From an uncultured Bacilli bacterium (lineage in GTDB: Bacteria; Bacillota_I; Bacilli_A; RF39; UBA660), in contig CANRCN010000006.1 of assembly GCA_947629135.1 (NCBI GenBank), positions 1 to 35,392 of the forward strand: 35,392 bases of DNA, given 5' to 3'. Of this stretch, positions 17,013 to 26,972 are shown piece by piece. Both the position numbers and the translations under genes were made by a program. The notes under the pieces were generated by a model that did not search any database, was not told the origin of the DNA, and saw only the letters and a list, made by a program, of their open reading frames with translations. Position 1 is the first letter of the stretch; every line of letters begins with the position of its first letter.

Positions 17013-19169
17013 TGTTTTTTCTTCTTCTTGTTCTTGAGCCATTATATTTGATATACCAGCAATTGGAATAGATGCATCTCCAACTTTTCTAGAAAAATTG
17101 GCAATTCGTAGTTTTTTATCAATTTGTTTAGTAATTTCTAAGTTTATACTATCAATTTTAGAACTTAATGAATCTATTAAAACTTTATATTTATCAGTTG
17201 TTTTGTCGAGAGAAGTTGATGTATTTAAAAAATCAATTAGTTTCCTTAATTCATTTGGTTCTAATCTATTAATACAATCTTTGATATGGTCATTCAAAGG
17301 TAGGTCTGTGATTTTAAGGAACATATCTTTAGGCTCTAATTGTTGTAATGAGTTTACAAATGTGCTAGGATCTTGAACATATTTTATAGCTTTAATTTGT
17401 TCTAAATTTAAACTACCGTTAGGACTTACTGCTGTTATAGGTTTTGGAGTTGTCATAGGGCTTGGAGTTGCAGCTGGGGCTGGTGTTATAGATGCTGATG
17501 TAGTTGGTGTTTGAAGAGGGATAGGTTGGTTATTTATAGGTTCTGGTATTTTTTCAATTGGCATTGCTGTATTATCGATAGTTGGTAATTTTTCAGGAAT
17601 TCCTCTAAGCACTAGATTATTTAAAAAATCTCCTCCTGTTAAAATATCATATACTGATAAACTAGCAGCTCCACATAATAGGGTAACTAAAGTCATTTTT
17701 CCATATTTTAAAACAGCTTTTTTAAAAGTTAATCTTTCTTTATTATTGTAATTAATTAATGTATTCAATAGTTTAATAGCTTTAATTTTATTTTTGGCAT
17801 CTAAATTTTTTATAATATTTTTTAATTCATTTATATTTTCAGGCATACTTCCACAATAAATATTATGTTCATTTAAATATTGACAAACAATAGCTATAAT
17901 TGCTTTTTCTTCTAAGGAAACATTATCTAACAATTTTTGATTTATTAATGATATTTCTTTTGAGTTATCTTTTTCGTATAGTTTAGAATCTAAGCTAAAT
18001 ATTTCTTTTTGCATTTTATTGGTTGTAAATTTATCTTTTATATTTTTTATAACGTTTATAACACCTTTTGTAACAACATTTCCAGCACCTACAATTGCAC
18101 CTAAGGCTATAAAGACGGATATGTTTTCTATTGCTAAAATTTTAGTTATTACTTCTCCAACATATGGAATAAATTTTCCAAAAGCTGTTAACAATCCAGT
18201 TGCTCCAGCTGAAAGCCAAGCAACAACAGGACTTTTAGCTAACTTAGATATTAAAGTTCCAACAACAGTACTATTTATAGGTGTTGATAAGATTGCAGGA
18301 TCAATAGCATTTATAGTAGTTGCAACAGCAGCTCCAGCTACACTTGTTTTTACAATTGGACTAACTACTTGCTCTTTGGCTTTTTTAAATACATTTTTGT
18401 TATATTTTTCTAGTCGTTTATCAATATCAATTCCTATACCCGTTACATTAATAAGTAAGCGACATAATTTTTCTTTTTCAGGTAAAGGTAAACTATAGAT
18501 TGCTTCTCTTAATGATAAATAACCTGTATCAGTAAAGTTAATGTTGTTTTCTCTAAAAAAGTTACGAATAGTATCTTGAATGTTTTTATTAAATCTTGTA
18601 TCACATATTTGATTGTTTTTATTTTTGGTAACTTCTAATTCTTCTAATATTTTATTTAATTCATAATTTTTATTTGCAATTTTATTATATTTATGATTTT
18701 TTATCAACTTATAAGCAGTGTATCCGCTTAAAGCTCCACTGACTGCTAATTTCATAGGAAGTGTAGGGGCTAAAGTTAAAGCTGTCCTACTTGCTAAAGA
18801 AATGGTTGTTGCTTCTGCTAAAGGTTTTATTAAACTTTCATATCCACCTTGAAGGAATTTCGAAAAAGCATTTGTTGATCCAGCAATAAGATCTTTTAAA
18901 ACTTCCTCTATTTTTTGATTAATATTTGTAATTACTATTTTTATATCTTCATATTCTTTAACATTTAGATTCTTTTTTAAATAACTTGTTAATTCCAAAA
19001 AGTCAGTTATATCGTTATCATAGGAAATATTTCTTTCATCTAAAGCTTTTTTTAGTATATCTACTTTGACATTATTAAGTTGGTTTTTTGCTTGATTAAT
19101 GACTTTTATTTTGTTTTCTTTTACTTTTTCTGGAAAAAGTGGGACATTTAAAGTAAGTGCATCATTCAT
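17007..19169 (-). CDS. large hypothetical membrane protein with Pro/Thr-rich linker
   Basis: ~720 aa from ATG at 19169 (track uses TTG 19205); several hydrophobic segments; linker PIPLQTPTTSASITPAPAATPSPMTTPKP. Confidence 0.75.
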   Translation of the reverse strand: MNDALTLNVPLFPEKVKENKIKVINQAKNQLNNVKVDILKKALDERNISYDNDITDFLELTSYLKKNLNVKEYEDIKIVITNINQKIEEVLKDLIAGSTNAFSKFLQGGYESLIKPLAEATTISLASRTALTLAPTLPMKLAVSGALSGYTAYKLIKNHKYNKIANKNYELNKILEELEVTKNKNNQICDTRFNKNIQDTIRNFFRENNINFTDTGYLSLREAIYSLPLPEKEKLCRLLINVTGIGIDIDKRLEKYNKNVFKKAKEQVVSPIVKTSVAGAAVATTINAIDPAILSTPINSTVVGTLISKLAKSPVVAWLSAGATGLLTAFGKFIPYVGEVITKILAIENISVFIALGAIVGAGNVVTKGVINVIKNIKDKFTTNKMQKEIFSLDSKLYEKDNSKEISLINQKLLDNVSLEEKAIIAIVCQYLNEHNIYCGSMPENINELKNIIKNLDAKNKIKAIKLLNTLINYNNKERLTFKKAVLKYGKMTLVTLLCGAASLSVYDILTGGDFLNNLVLRGIPEKLPTIDNTAMPIEKIPEPINNQPIPLQTPTTSASITPAPAATPSPMTTPKPITAVSPNGSLNLEQIKAIKYVQDPSTFVNSLQQLEPKDMFLKITDLPLNDHIKDCINRLEPNELRKLIDFLNTSTSLDKTTDKYKVLIDSLSSKIDSINLEITKQIDKKLRIANFSRKVGDASIPIAGISNIMAQEQEEEKTK

Positions 19170-19326
19170 CGTCTTCACCAACCAATTCTTTGTATAGATC
19201 GTCAAGCTTATTTAGATTTTCTAAATATAAAGCTGATTCATAAAAATCAAGATTTTTGACTGTTTCATCATCTAGGAATTCTACTTTTTCAAATAAATCT
19301 TTTAAATCTAATAATTCATTTTCCAT
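19162..19326 (-). CDS. 54-aa acidic small protein (not in supplied ORF track)
   Basis: MENELLDLKDLFEKVEFLDDETVKNLDFYESALYLENLNKLDDLYKELVGEDDE*, RBS aaggatg upstream, overlaps the next start by ATGAATGA. Confidence 0.7.
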   Translation of the reverse strand: MENELLDLKDLFEKVEFLDDETVKNLDFYESALYLENLNKLDDLYKELVGEDDE

Positions 19327-19467
19327 ATAATCACATCCTTAGTATAATATTAGCAAATATTATTTTTTATTTCAAGCAATTTTAAAGATTATTTTGGTTG
19401 CTTTACGTTTTTTTGATAGCATATTTTTTAAATAAAAAATAAACTTTTAAAATATGAAAAAATTTAC

Positions 19468-19496
19468 TTGAAAAAAAAGATGAATTAGGATATAAT
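19468..19496 (+). promoter_or_regulatory. sigma-A-like promoter upstream of tRNA-Arg(CCG)
   Basis: TTGAAA - 17 bp - TATAAT. Confidence 0.75.
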
Positions 19497-19598
19497 AATG
19501 TGTCAAGAAAGATGTGATAATAAGGAGGTTTACAAAACTCATAAAATTTAAAATAGAAATATTAAAAGTATAAAGTAAGAAAATGAAAAAGATATGTT

Positions 19599-19673
19599 GT
19601 TCGCATAGTACAATGGATAGTATGGTTCCCTCCGAAGGAACAGATGCAAGTTCGATTCTTGCTGTGAACACCA
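19599..19673 (+). tRNA. tRNA-Arg (anticodon CCG), CCA encoded
   Basis: Acceptor GTTCGCA/TGTGAAC, anticodon arm GTTCC-CTCCGAA-GGAAC, T-arm GCAAGTTCGATTCTTGC, CCA. Confidence 0.92.
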
Positions 19674-19705
19674 GTTAAAAAAATTACCTTATTAAGGGTT
19701 TTATT

Positions 19706-20611
19706 ATGGAGAAATTTATGAATTTTAGTGATGAAAAATATAGAATTGGTTTAAATGATTTATTAAATAGTAATATTGTTAATATTCATGATAAAGTAGA
19801 TTGCTTTTATGAATTAATCAATGGAATAGATAAAAGAGATTTAGATAATTTAATTAAGTTTATGGTTGATTTTAGTGAGTTAACTGAAGATGAATGTTAT
19901 AAGTTACTTCAAAATAAAAAGATTCCATATTCTTTAAAGTATAAATTTATGGAATTAGCCTATAAATGTTTAGATTTAAATATGCCTTTAGGTAATAATG
20001 TTACTAAGGAAGGATTTAATACTAGTAGTTATCTTGCTCATTCTTTAGAAGTTGCAAGGGTATGTCAAGAATTAGCAAGTAAAATGAATTTAGATTCTGA
20101 TAAGGCTTTTAGAATGGGAATGTTACATGATTATGGACGTAAATATAAACAAAATTTTGATCATGTAAGAATTGGCTTTGAAAAATTATATGATTTAGGA
20201 TATTTTGAAGAAGCAATAGGGGCTTTAACTCATTCATATATAAATGGTAAAACTTTTGCTATTTTTGAATCTAATTTAAAATATAAATTAGATGAAAATA
20301 ATAAATCAATATTATTAGATAAAGAATTAATTAAAAGTGATATTTATCAATTTTTACAGACTTATAAATATACCGATTATGATAGAATATTAAATCTTGC
20401 TGATTTAATGGCAACAGCAAATGGAGTATTAGAACCAAAATTAAGGATTGAAGATATTGAAACAAGAAGAAAAATTAGTAAAGAACAAAAAGAATATTTT
20501 TTAAGTGAACTAGTTAATTTGATTAATTATATTTTAAAAAGAATGGGGAATGAAGAAAATATTAAAGATTTTAAAGAAGCAAGTTTAAAAATATATAAAA
20601 AAATAAGATAA
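19706..20611 (+). CDS. HD domain-containing hydrolase
   Basis: SYLAHSLEVARVCQELA ... MGMLHDYGRKYK ... LNLADLMATANG. Confidence 0.75.
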   Translation: MEKFMNFSDEKYRIGLNDLLNSNIVNIHDKVDCFYELINGIDKRDLDNLIKFMVDFSELTEDECYKLLQNKKIPYSLKYKFMELAYKCLDLNMPLGNNVTKEGFNTSSYLAHSLEVARVCQELASKMNLDSDKAFRMGMLHDYGRKYKQNFDHVRIGFEKLYDLGYFEEAIGALTHSYINGKTFAIFESNLKYKLDENNKSILLDKELIKSDIYQFLQTYKYTDYDRILNLADLMATANGVLEPKLRIEDIETRRKISKEQKEYFLSELVNLINYILKRMGNEENIKDFKEASLKIYKKIR

Positions 20612-20667
20612 ATCTCTTGAAGAATTCTCTTAATTTTGATAATATTAAAGTAAGGAGAATAAGAGAT
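20612..20667 (+). promoter_or_regulatory. RBS-sequestering hairpin candidate
   Basis: ATCTCTT (20612-20618)/AAGAGAT (20661-20667) plus ATTCTC (20624-20629)/GAGAAT (20655-20660), overlapping the SD and start codon. Confidence 0.5.
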
Positions 20668-22297
20668 GAATGAGATATTAAGATTTAATTATAAAGGAAC
20701 TGAATTATATGTTTTTGAAGAAAATAATAAATTTATTTATTTAAAACAACAAGATAATAATATTAGCAAAGACTTAACAAGTGAAGAAAGAGAATTAACA
20801 TCAAAGGTATTACTTCAAATAATGCCTTCTCGTAATTTAAGTGATTTAGGTTATATTAAATACAATCAGAAAAAGTTTAGACATTTTTATGATATTAGAA
20901 TAGGTTTTCATGTTTTTTATGAAGGTGATGATTTTAAGACTCCTAATGATCATGATTTATATAATTTAAATATGGTATTTAACTATGAAAATGACTATGT
21001 TGCAGTTTATAGACATTTAAGTCAAGCAGATAAAAGAAAAAGAAGTATAAAAAGAATAGTTAGATTAGGTAGTTTAACTTTAGTTGTATTAGTTAGCTTA
21101 TTTGGAATTAAAGTAGGAATTGAAAGAATTCCTAAAGAAGAAAAAATTGTTTTAAGTGATGGAAGAGTTGTAGAAGCTGGTGAGTTTGAATATAAACTTA
21201 TGCCAACTTTAGAACCACTTGAAGCTAATCAAGATAATGTAAATGCTATTTGTAAAAGTATTCATACTAATAGCAATTTAAGTGATGCAGAGAAGAATAT
21301 TTTTTTATCATCATCTAAATTTATAGAAGATATATCTCCTTATTTTGATACTAGTAAATTATATTGTTTAAATCATTTTAAAGTTAATTATGTTGATTCT
21401 GAAGGACCTAATAATGTTAAAGCTAATTGGCAAGATATATTTTTAGAAATTAATGTTTATAATTCTAAAAGTTTAGAAACTGCATCGATTCCTGATTTAA
21501 CTCATGAATTTGTTCATACATTTAGTAATGTTTCTAATTTAGCTCTTGGAAGTAGTTTATATGAAGCTATTACTGTTACTTTAAATAATGAATATTTTGG
21601 TAATTCTGATAATAGTTATAGTTGGTTAAATAGATTTACAAAACCTTTAATGGAATTATTAGGAAGAGATACACTTTTAACTTATTATGCTAATCCTAAT
21701 CCTAATATTTTAACAACAGCTTTAACTGAGATAAATCCAGATTTTAATATGGCTTATCGTTTACTTAGTAATTTAGATACATTTAATAACTTATGGAAAA
21801 ATAGTTATGATCCTGATTTTCAAGAAAAATATGGAGAATTAATAAATGAAGTAATAACTGATATAAGTCAGACTTTAGAAATTTATTATGATTCTAAATA
21901 TACTAATAGGGGAGAAGCTAATTTTACTACTTTATATCATGTAAATAAAGAAAGAGCAATTTTAGAAATAGCAGCTAGTTTAAATCTTTCTCCTAGTACA
22001 ATTGAAAATTTAAAGAAATATCCTGATGCAGTTAGATTAGTTCAAGATGATAGAATATTTAATCAGACAGATGATTCAGGAATGATAATTAATATTCCAG
22101 ATGTTTTGGAAGTAAGGGAAAAATATTATACTAAAGATCAGTTATTAACAGGAATTGATGGAATAAAATATGATAGATTATGTGATATTGATTTACCTTT
22201 AACTAGTAAAGGTTATAGAAAAGTTGATTTTGATAGTCATTCTATTGATTATAAAGTACCTGGTGCTTCTCAAAAAAGTTCTAGAAATAGTAGATAA
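20666..22297 (+). CDS. type II membrane protein with extracytoplasmic HEXXH putative metallopeptidase domain
   Basis: TM segment LTLVVLVSLFGIKVG; LTHEFVHTFSN at 21497-21529; downstream YEAITVTLNNEYFG. Confidence 0.65.
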   Translation: MNEILRFNYKGTELYVFEENNKFIYLKQQDNNISKDLTSEERELTSKVLLQIMPSRNLSDLGYIKYNQKKFRHFYDIRIGFHVFYEGDDFKTPNDHDLYNLNMVFNYENDYVAVYRHLSQADKRKRSIKRIVRLGSLTLVVLVSLFGIKVGIERIPKEEKIVLSDGRVVEAGEFEYKLMPTLEPLEANQDNVNAICKSIHTNSNLSDAEKNIFLSSSKFIEDISPYFDTSKLYCLNHFKVNYVDSEGPNNVKANWQDIFLEINVYNSKSLETASIPDLTHEFVHTFSNVSNLALGSSLYEAITVTLNNEYFGNSDNSYSWLNRFTKPLMELLGRDTLLTYYANPNPNILTTALTEINPDFNMAYRLLSNLDTFNNLWKNSYDPDFQEKYGELINEVITDISQTLEIYYDSKYTNRGEANFTTLYHVNKERAILEIAASLNLSPSTIENLKKYPDAVRLVQDDRIFNQTDDSGMIINIPDVLEVREKYYTKDQLLTGIDGIKYDRLCDIDLPLTSKGYRKVDFDSHSIDYKVPGASQKSSRNSR

Positions 22298-22337
22298 AAT
22301 TTAAAAAAGTGATATATTAGATTTAGGAGGAAATATT

Positions 22338-23216
22338 ATGGAAAAAGCTAAAGTTTATTTTACAAGTAAGATTACACCTGAAAATGTAATTGAAATTTAT
22401 AAGAAATTAAATTATGAATTAGGAGGAAGTATTGCAGTTAAACTTCATTCAGGAGAAGATGGTAATCAAAATTATTTAAGAGCAGAGTTTGTTAAACCTA
22501 TTGTTGATTATTTAAAAGCTACTGTTGTTGAATGTAATACAGCTTATGATGGAGAAAGAGATACAACTGAAAAGCATACTAAACTTATGGAAAAACATGG
22601 TTGGAGTAAATATTTTACAGTTGATATCATGGATAGTGAAGGAGATATGATTTTGGATATTCCAAATGGTAAAGTAATAAAAAAGAATTATGTTGGTAAA
22701 CATTTGGAAAATTATGATTCAATGCTTGTTTTATCACATTTTAAAGGACATCCAATGGGAGGATATGGTGGAGCTTTAAAACAATTATCAATTGGAGTTG
22801 CTTCAAGTCATGGAAAAAGATATATTCATTGCTGTGGAAATGAAGATGGAAGTTATGAAGATATGTTTAAAGCAGATCAACTTAAGTTTTTAGAATCAAT
22901 GGCTGATGCAGCTAGTTCTGTTACTAATTATTTTAAAGATAATATTTTATATATAAATGTTATGGTAAATATGTCAGTTGACTGTGATTGTTGTAGTGTT
23001 GCTGAAGATCCTTGTATGGAGGATATAGGAATTTTAGCATCGACTGATCCAGTTGCAATTGATCAAGCTTGTATTGATTTAGTTAAAAATTCAAATGACC
23101 CTGGACGTGATCATTTACTTGAAAGAATTAATTCAAGACAAGGAACTCATACTATTGAAGCTGCTGAAGCTTTAGGTATTGGAACTAAGGATTACGAACT
23201 AATAAATATTGATTAG
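22338..23216 (+). CDS. DUF362 domain-containing protein
   Basis: IAVKLHSGEDGNQNYLRAEFVKPIV, LSHFKGHPMGGYGGALKQLSIGVAS, Cys-rich CDCCSVAEDPC. Confidence 0.85.
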   Translation: MEKAKVYFTSKITPENVIEIYKKLNYELGGSIAVKLHSGEDGNQNYLRAEFVKPIVDYLKATVVECNTAYDGERDTTEKHTKLMEKHGWSKYFTVDIMDSEGDMILDIPNGKVIKKNYVGKHLENYDSMLVLSHFKGHPMGGYGGALKQLSIGVASSHGKRYIHCCGNEDGSYEDMFKADQLKFLESMADAASSVTNYFKDNILYINVMVNMSVDCDCCSVAEDPCMEDIGILASTDPVAIDQACIDLVKNSNDPGRDHLLERINSRQGTHTIEAAEALGIGTKDYELINID

Positions 23217-23238
23217 ACTACTTTAAGTAGTCTTTTTT
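23215..23238 (+). terminator. terminator
   Basis: agactact...agtagtct followed by T run. Confidence 0.75.
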
Positions 23239-23251
23239 AGAAAGGAAACTT

Positions 23252-23728
23252 ATGATAATTGATTATGAAGATAAATATCAAGAAGAAGTTAAAGATTTAT
23301 TTTGTGAGTTACAAGAATATATAGTATCTCTTGATAAAGAAAAATTTAATATAATAACAGATAATTATAGAGAATTATATTTTGAAAAAACTATTAATGA
23401 AATAAATAATGAAAATGGAAAAATGTTTTTATTAAAAGCAGATGAAAAGATAGTTGGACTTGTTGTTGGAATTATAAATAATAGTATAATTGAATATGAT
23501 TTTAAAGCACCTATTAGAGGAAGAATAACTGAATTAATAGTAACTAAGAATTATAGAGATAAAGGTTATGGGAAAGTTCTTTTGGAGTTTATGGAAAGTT
23601 ATTTAAAGAAAATGGGTTGTAAAAATATTTTAATTGAAGTTTTTGGTTATAATACTAATGCTCTTAATTTTTATGAAAAGAATGGTTATCATATAAGGCT
23701 ATATGATGTATGTAAAAATGTAAAATAA
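23252..23728 (+). CDS. GNAT family N-acetyltransferase
   Basis: ELIVTKNYRDKGYGKVLLEFMESYLKKMGCKNILIEVFGYNTNALNFYEKNGYH. Confidence 0.92.
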   Translation: MIIDYEDKYQEEVKDLFCELQEYIVSLDKEKFNIITDNYRELYFEKTINEINNENGKMFLLKADEKIVGLVVGIINNSIIEYDFKAPIRGRITELIVTKNYRDKGYGKVLLEFMESYLKKMGCKNILIEVFGYNTNALNFYEKNGYHIRLYDVCKNVK

Positions 23729-23752
23729 CTATCAAGAAAGTTTGATAGTTAT
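23725..23752. terminator. hairpin between convergent genes
   Basis: ataactatcaa / ttgatagttat. Confidence 0.55.
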
Positions 23753-24231
23753 TAATTTGTATAATCTTTAATTTGAGAATAGGCTTTAATAAGTATTTCT
23801 TCAATATCTTTTTTAGAGTTAGCAGGAGAGGTACTTGGTAAAGGGATTGCTTTAATTTCTGTTTTAGGATATATGTATTTTTGATATAGTTTATAAGCCT
23901 TATTTCCAGTTGTAAATATTGCTTTGATTTTTGATGCTTTTAAAATTTCACTTAAATCGTTTGGAATAACATTTTTTATAGTTGAATCACTTGATGCTTC
24001 TATATCACATTCTTTAATTACATCAAATAAAGCTATTTTATGTCTTTTTAAAAATTCTTTTTTATCATTTATTTCTTCATTATAGACTTTAGCAAGAGTA
24101 GACCAAAATCTATTACGTGGATGTGCATAGTAAAAATTTTCTTCTCTTGATTTAACAGATGGCATACTTCCTAAAATTAGAACTTTTGAATTTACATTAT
24201 AAAAAGGTTTTAAAGTATGATAAACTTTCAT
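23752..24231 (-). CDS. uracil-DNA glycosylase superfamily / DNA-deoxyinosine glycosylase-like
   Basis: VLILGSMPSVKSREENFYYAHPRNRFW and IPLPSTSPANS. Confidence 0.85.
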   Translation of the reverse strand: MKVYHTLKPFYNVNSKVLILGSMPSVKSREENFYYAHPRNRFWSTLAKVYNEEINDKKEFLKRHKIALFDVIKECDIEASSDSTIKNVIPNDLSEILKASKIKAIFTTGNKAYKLYQKYIYPKTEIKAIPLPSTSPANSKKDIEEILIKAYSQIKDYTN

Positions 24232-24364
24232 AAAATCACCAATTTAAGTATAAACTTAAAAGTAAAAAGTGTCAAATAATTAAATGGTTTAATATGTTTA
24301 CAATAAATTATGTAAAATATTTTCTAATGTAATGTCAAGTTTTGTGTAATTTTTGTGAAAATGC

Positions 24365-24393
24365 TTGCATATAATTTGCAAGTATCATATAAT
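24365..24393 (+). promoter_or_regulatory. sigma-A-like promoter for the ABC transporter with embedded inverted repeat
   Basis: TTGCAT - 17 bp - TATAAT; CTTGCA (24364-24369)/TGCAAG (24377-24382) lies over the -35 and spacer. Confidence 0.7.
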
Positions 24394-24427
24394 TAAGCAT
24401 ATCGATATTTTTGGGAAGGTGGTTTAG

Positions 24428-26884
24428 ATGCTTAAATTATTAAATATTAAAAAAGATTATAATCTAAATGAAAAAGATGTTGTTCATGCTCTAAAAGGAG
24501 TTAGTATTAATTTTAGAGAAAGTGAGTTTGTTTCTATATTAGGTCAATCTGGTTGTGGTAAAACAACTTTATTAAACATTATAGGTGGATTAGATGACTA
24601 TACTGATGGGGATTTAATTATTAATAACAAATCAACTAAGAAATTTAAAGATAGTGATTGGGATAGTTATAGAAATCATAAAATTGGGTTTGTTTTTCAA
24701 AGTTATAACTTAATTTCTCATCAAAGTGTTTTATCTAACGTTGAACTTGCTTTAACATTATCAGGGGTAAGTAAAAAAGAAAGAAGAAAAAGAGCAATTG
24801 AAGCTTTAGAAGAAGTTGGTTTACATGATCAAATTAATAAAAGACCAAATCAACTTTCTGGTGGACAAATGCAAAGAGTTGCAATTGCTAGAGCTTTAGT
24901 TAATAACCCAGATATTATTTTAGCAGATGAACCAACAGGTGCCTTAGATTCTAAAACAAGTGTTCAAATAATGAATATTTTAAAGAAAATTTCCAAAGAT
25001 AAATTAATAATTATGGTTACTCATAATGAAGAATTGGCTGAAACTTATTCAACACGAGTTATTAAACTATTAGATGGAAGCATTATAAGTGATTCTAATC
25101 CTTATGAAGAAGAGGAAAATGGCAAAGGAATACTTAACAATACTAAAACTTCGATGAGTTTCTTTACAGCTTTATCTTTAAGTTTTAATAATTTATTAAC
25201 TAAAAAAGGAAGAACTATTTTAACTAGTTTTGCAGGATCAATTGGAATAATTGGAATTGCTTTAATTCTTTCTTTATCAAGTGGAGTTAATAATTATATA
25301 GAAACAGTTGAAGAAGATGCTTTATCAAGCTATCCTTTAACAGTTGAAAAAAATACAATTGATGTTTCAGAACTTATGAATTCTTTTATGGGAATAAGTG
25401 ATAACAAAGAGACTCATGAAAAAGATAAAATTTATTCTAATGATATTTTAATTGATATGTTAAGTACAATGACTAAAGGATTACAAACAAATAATTTAAA
25501 AGATTTTAAAACTTTTATTGATAATAATCAAAGATTAAAAGATTTAACTTTAAATATTCAATATAAATATAATGTTAGTTTAAATATTTTTAAAGAAGAA
25601 GATGATGATAAAATTATTCAAGTAAATCCAAGTAATATTTTTACATCTATGATGGGAGTAGGTGGAGAACAAAGTCAGAATATGGCTACAATGGCTGAAA
25701 TGACAGGCTATCAAGTTTTCACAGAGATGCTTGATAATGATGACCTTTTAAAAAGACAATATGATTTACTTGCTGGTTCTTGGCCAAAAAATGAAAATGA
25801 ACTTGTTTTAATTGTTACAGAAGATAATGAAATAAGTGATTATATTTTATATACTTTAGGTATTAAGGATCAAGAAGAACTTAAAGATATTATGCAAAAA
25901 GTTCAAATGGGTAAGGAAGTTGAAACAAAGTCTAGTAGTTATACATATGATGATTTATTGGATTTAGAATATAAATTAGTTTTACCAACAGATATGTATA
26001 AAAAAATAGGTAATATTTATACACCAATTCAAACTGAAGAAGAAATAAAAAATGCTGTTTCTGAAGGAATAAATTTAAAAGTAGTTGGAATTATAAGAGC
26101 AAATGAAGAATCTACATCAACTTCAATAAATGGTAGTATTGGTTATAAATCTGAATTAATTAATAAGATGATTAATTTAATAAACGAAAGTGAAATAGTT
26201 AAATATCAAAAAGATAATCCAGATATTAATATATTTACAGGGCAAGCTTTTGATGCTTTAAGTTCTTATGACAAAAATTTAGAAACATTAAATGTTTATG
26301 ATTTTTCAAGTCCAAGTGGAATAGCTTTCTATGCTAAAAATTTTGATAGTAAAGAAGAAATAATTGATATAATAGATGATTATAATAAAAAAGAAAGAGA
26401 TAATGATAAAGAAGAAAATGTTATTAGATATACTGATGTAGTAGGAACAATGATTGGAAGTGTTTCATCAATTGTTAATACGATTAGTTATGTTTTAATT
26501 GCTTTTGTTACGATATCATTAGTTGTATCTAGTATTATGATTGGTATTATTACTTATATAAGTGTAATTGAAAGAACAAAGGAAATTGGTATTTTAAGAG
26601 CTATTGGTGCAAGTAAAAGAGATGTTTCAAGAGTTTTCAATGCTGAGACAGTTATTATAGGTTTTTCTGCAGGCTTAATGGGAATTATTGTTACAGTACT
26701 TCTTAATATACCTATTAATATAATTATCAAGAATATAACTGGTATAAGTGGTATAGCTAGTTTACCTATTGTAGGTGCAATTGTTCTAATTATTATAAGT
26801 GTTATCTTAACTTTAATTGCTGGTTTAATTCCTGCTCGGATTGCAAGTCGAAAAGATCCAGTTGAAGCTTTAAGAGTTGAATAA
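24428..26884 (+). CDS. fused ABC transporter ATP-binding/permease (MacB/FtsX-like)
   Basis: Walker [10 protein letters not shown], signature [15 protein letters not shown], Walker [14 protein letters not shown]-terminal FtsX-like permease. Confidence 0.93.
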   Translation: MLKLLNIKKDYNLNEKDVVHALKGVSINFRESEFVSILGQSGCGKTTLLNIIGGLDDYTDGDLIINNKSTKKFKDSDWDSYRNHKIGFVFQSYNLISHQSVLSNVELALTLSGVSKKERRKRAIEALEEVGLHDQINKRPNQLSGGQMQRVAIARALVNNPDIILADEPTGALDSKTSVQIMNILKKISKDKLIIMVTHNEELAETYSTRVIKLLDGSIISDSNPYEEEENGKGILNNTKTSMSFFTALSLSFNNLLTKKGRTILTSFAGSIGIIGIALILSLSSGVNNYIETVEEDALSSYPLTVEKNTIDVSELMNSFMGISDNKETHEKDKIYSNDILIDMLSTMTKGLQTNNLKDFKTFIDNNQRLKDLTLNIQYKYNVSLNIFKEEDDDKIIQVNPSNIFTSMMGVGGEQSQNMATMAEMTGYQVFTEMLDNDDLLKRQYDLLAGSWPKNENELVLIVTEDNEISDYILYTLGIKDQEELKDIMQKVQMGKEVETKSSSYTYDDLLDLEYKLVLPTDMYKKIGNIYTPIQTEEEIKNAVSEGINLKVVGIIRANEESTSTSINGSIGYKSELINKMINLINESEIVKYQKDNPDINIFTGQAFDALSSYDKNLETLNVYDFSSPSGIAFYAKNFDSKEEIIDIIDDYNKKERDNDKEENVIRYTDVVGTMIGSVSSIVNTISYVLIAFVTISLVVSSIMIGIITYISVIERTKEIGILRAIGASKRDVSRVFNAETVIIGFSAGLMGIIVTVLLNIPINIIIKNITGISGIASLPIVGAIVLIIISVILTLIAGLIPARIASRKDPVEALRVE

Positions 26885-26910
26885 AGAATCATTTTGGTTC
26901 TTTTTTTTAA
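26882..26910 (+). terminator. terminator
   Basis: aaagaa...ttcttt stem with T run. Confidence 0.6.
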
Positions 26911-26972
26911 TTTTGTTAGGAATTTTTTAGGTTTAGTGATATAATAGTAATGTTTATAAAGGAGGTCTTTTT

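Noticed and set aside
18019-18498. Plus-strand 159-aa hydrophobic ORF
   Set aside because: Antisense to the 720-aa membrane protein; hydrophobicity mirrors the Gly/Ala-rich coding strand.
19447-19671. Minus-strand ORF MFTARIELASVPSEGTIL...
   Set aside because: Antisense to tRNA-Arg(CCG); a common spurious ORF.
26554-26892. Minus-strand 112-aa ORF
   Set aside because: Antisense to the conserved permease part of the ABC transporter; no RBS support.
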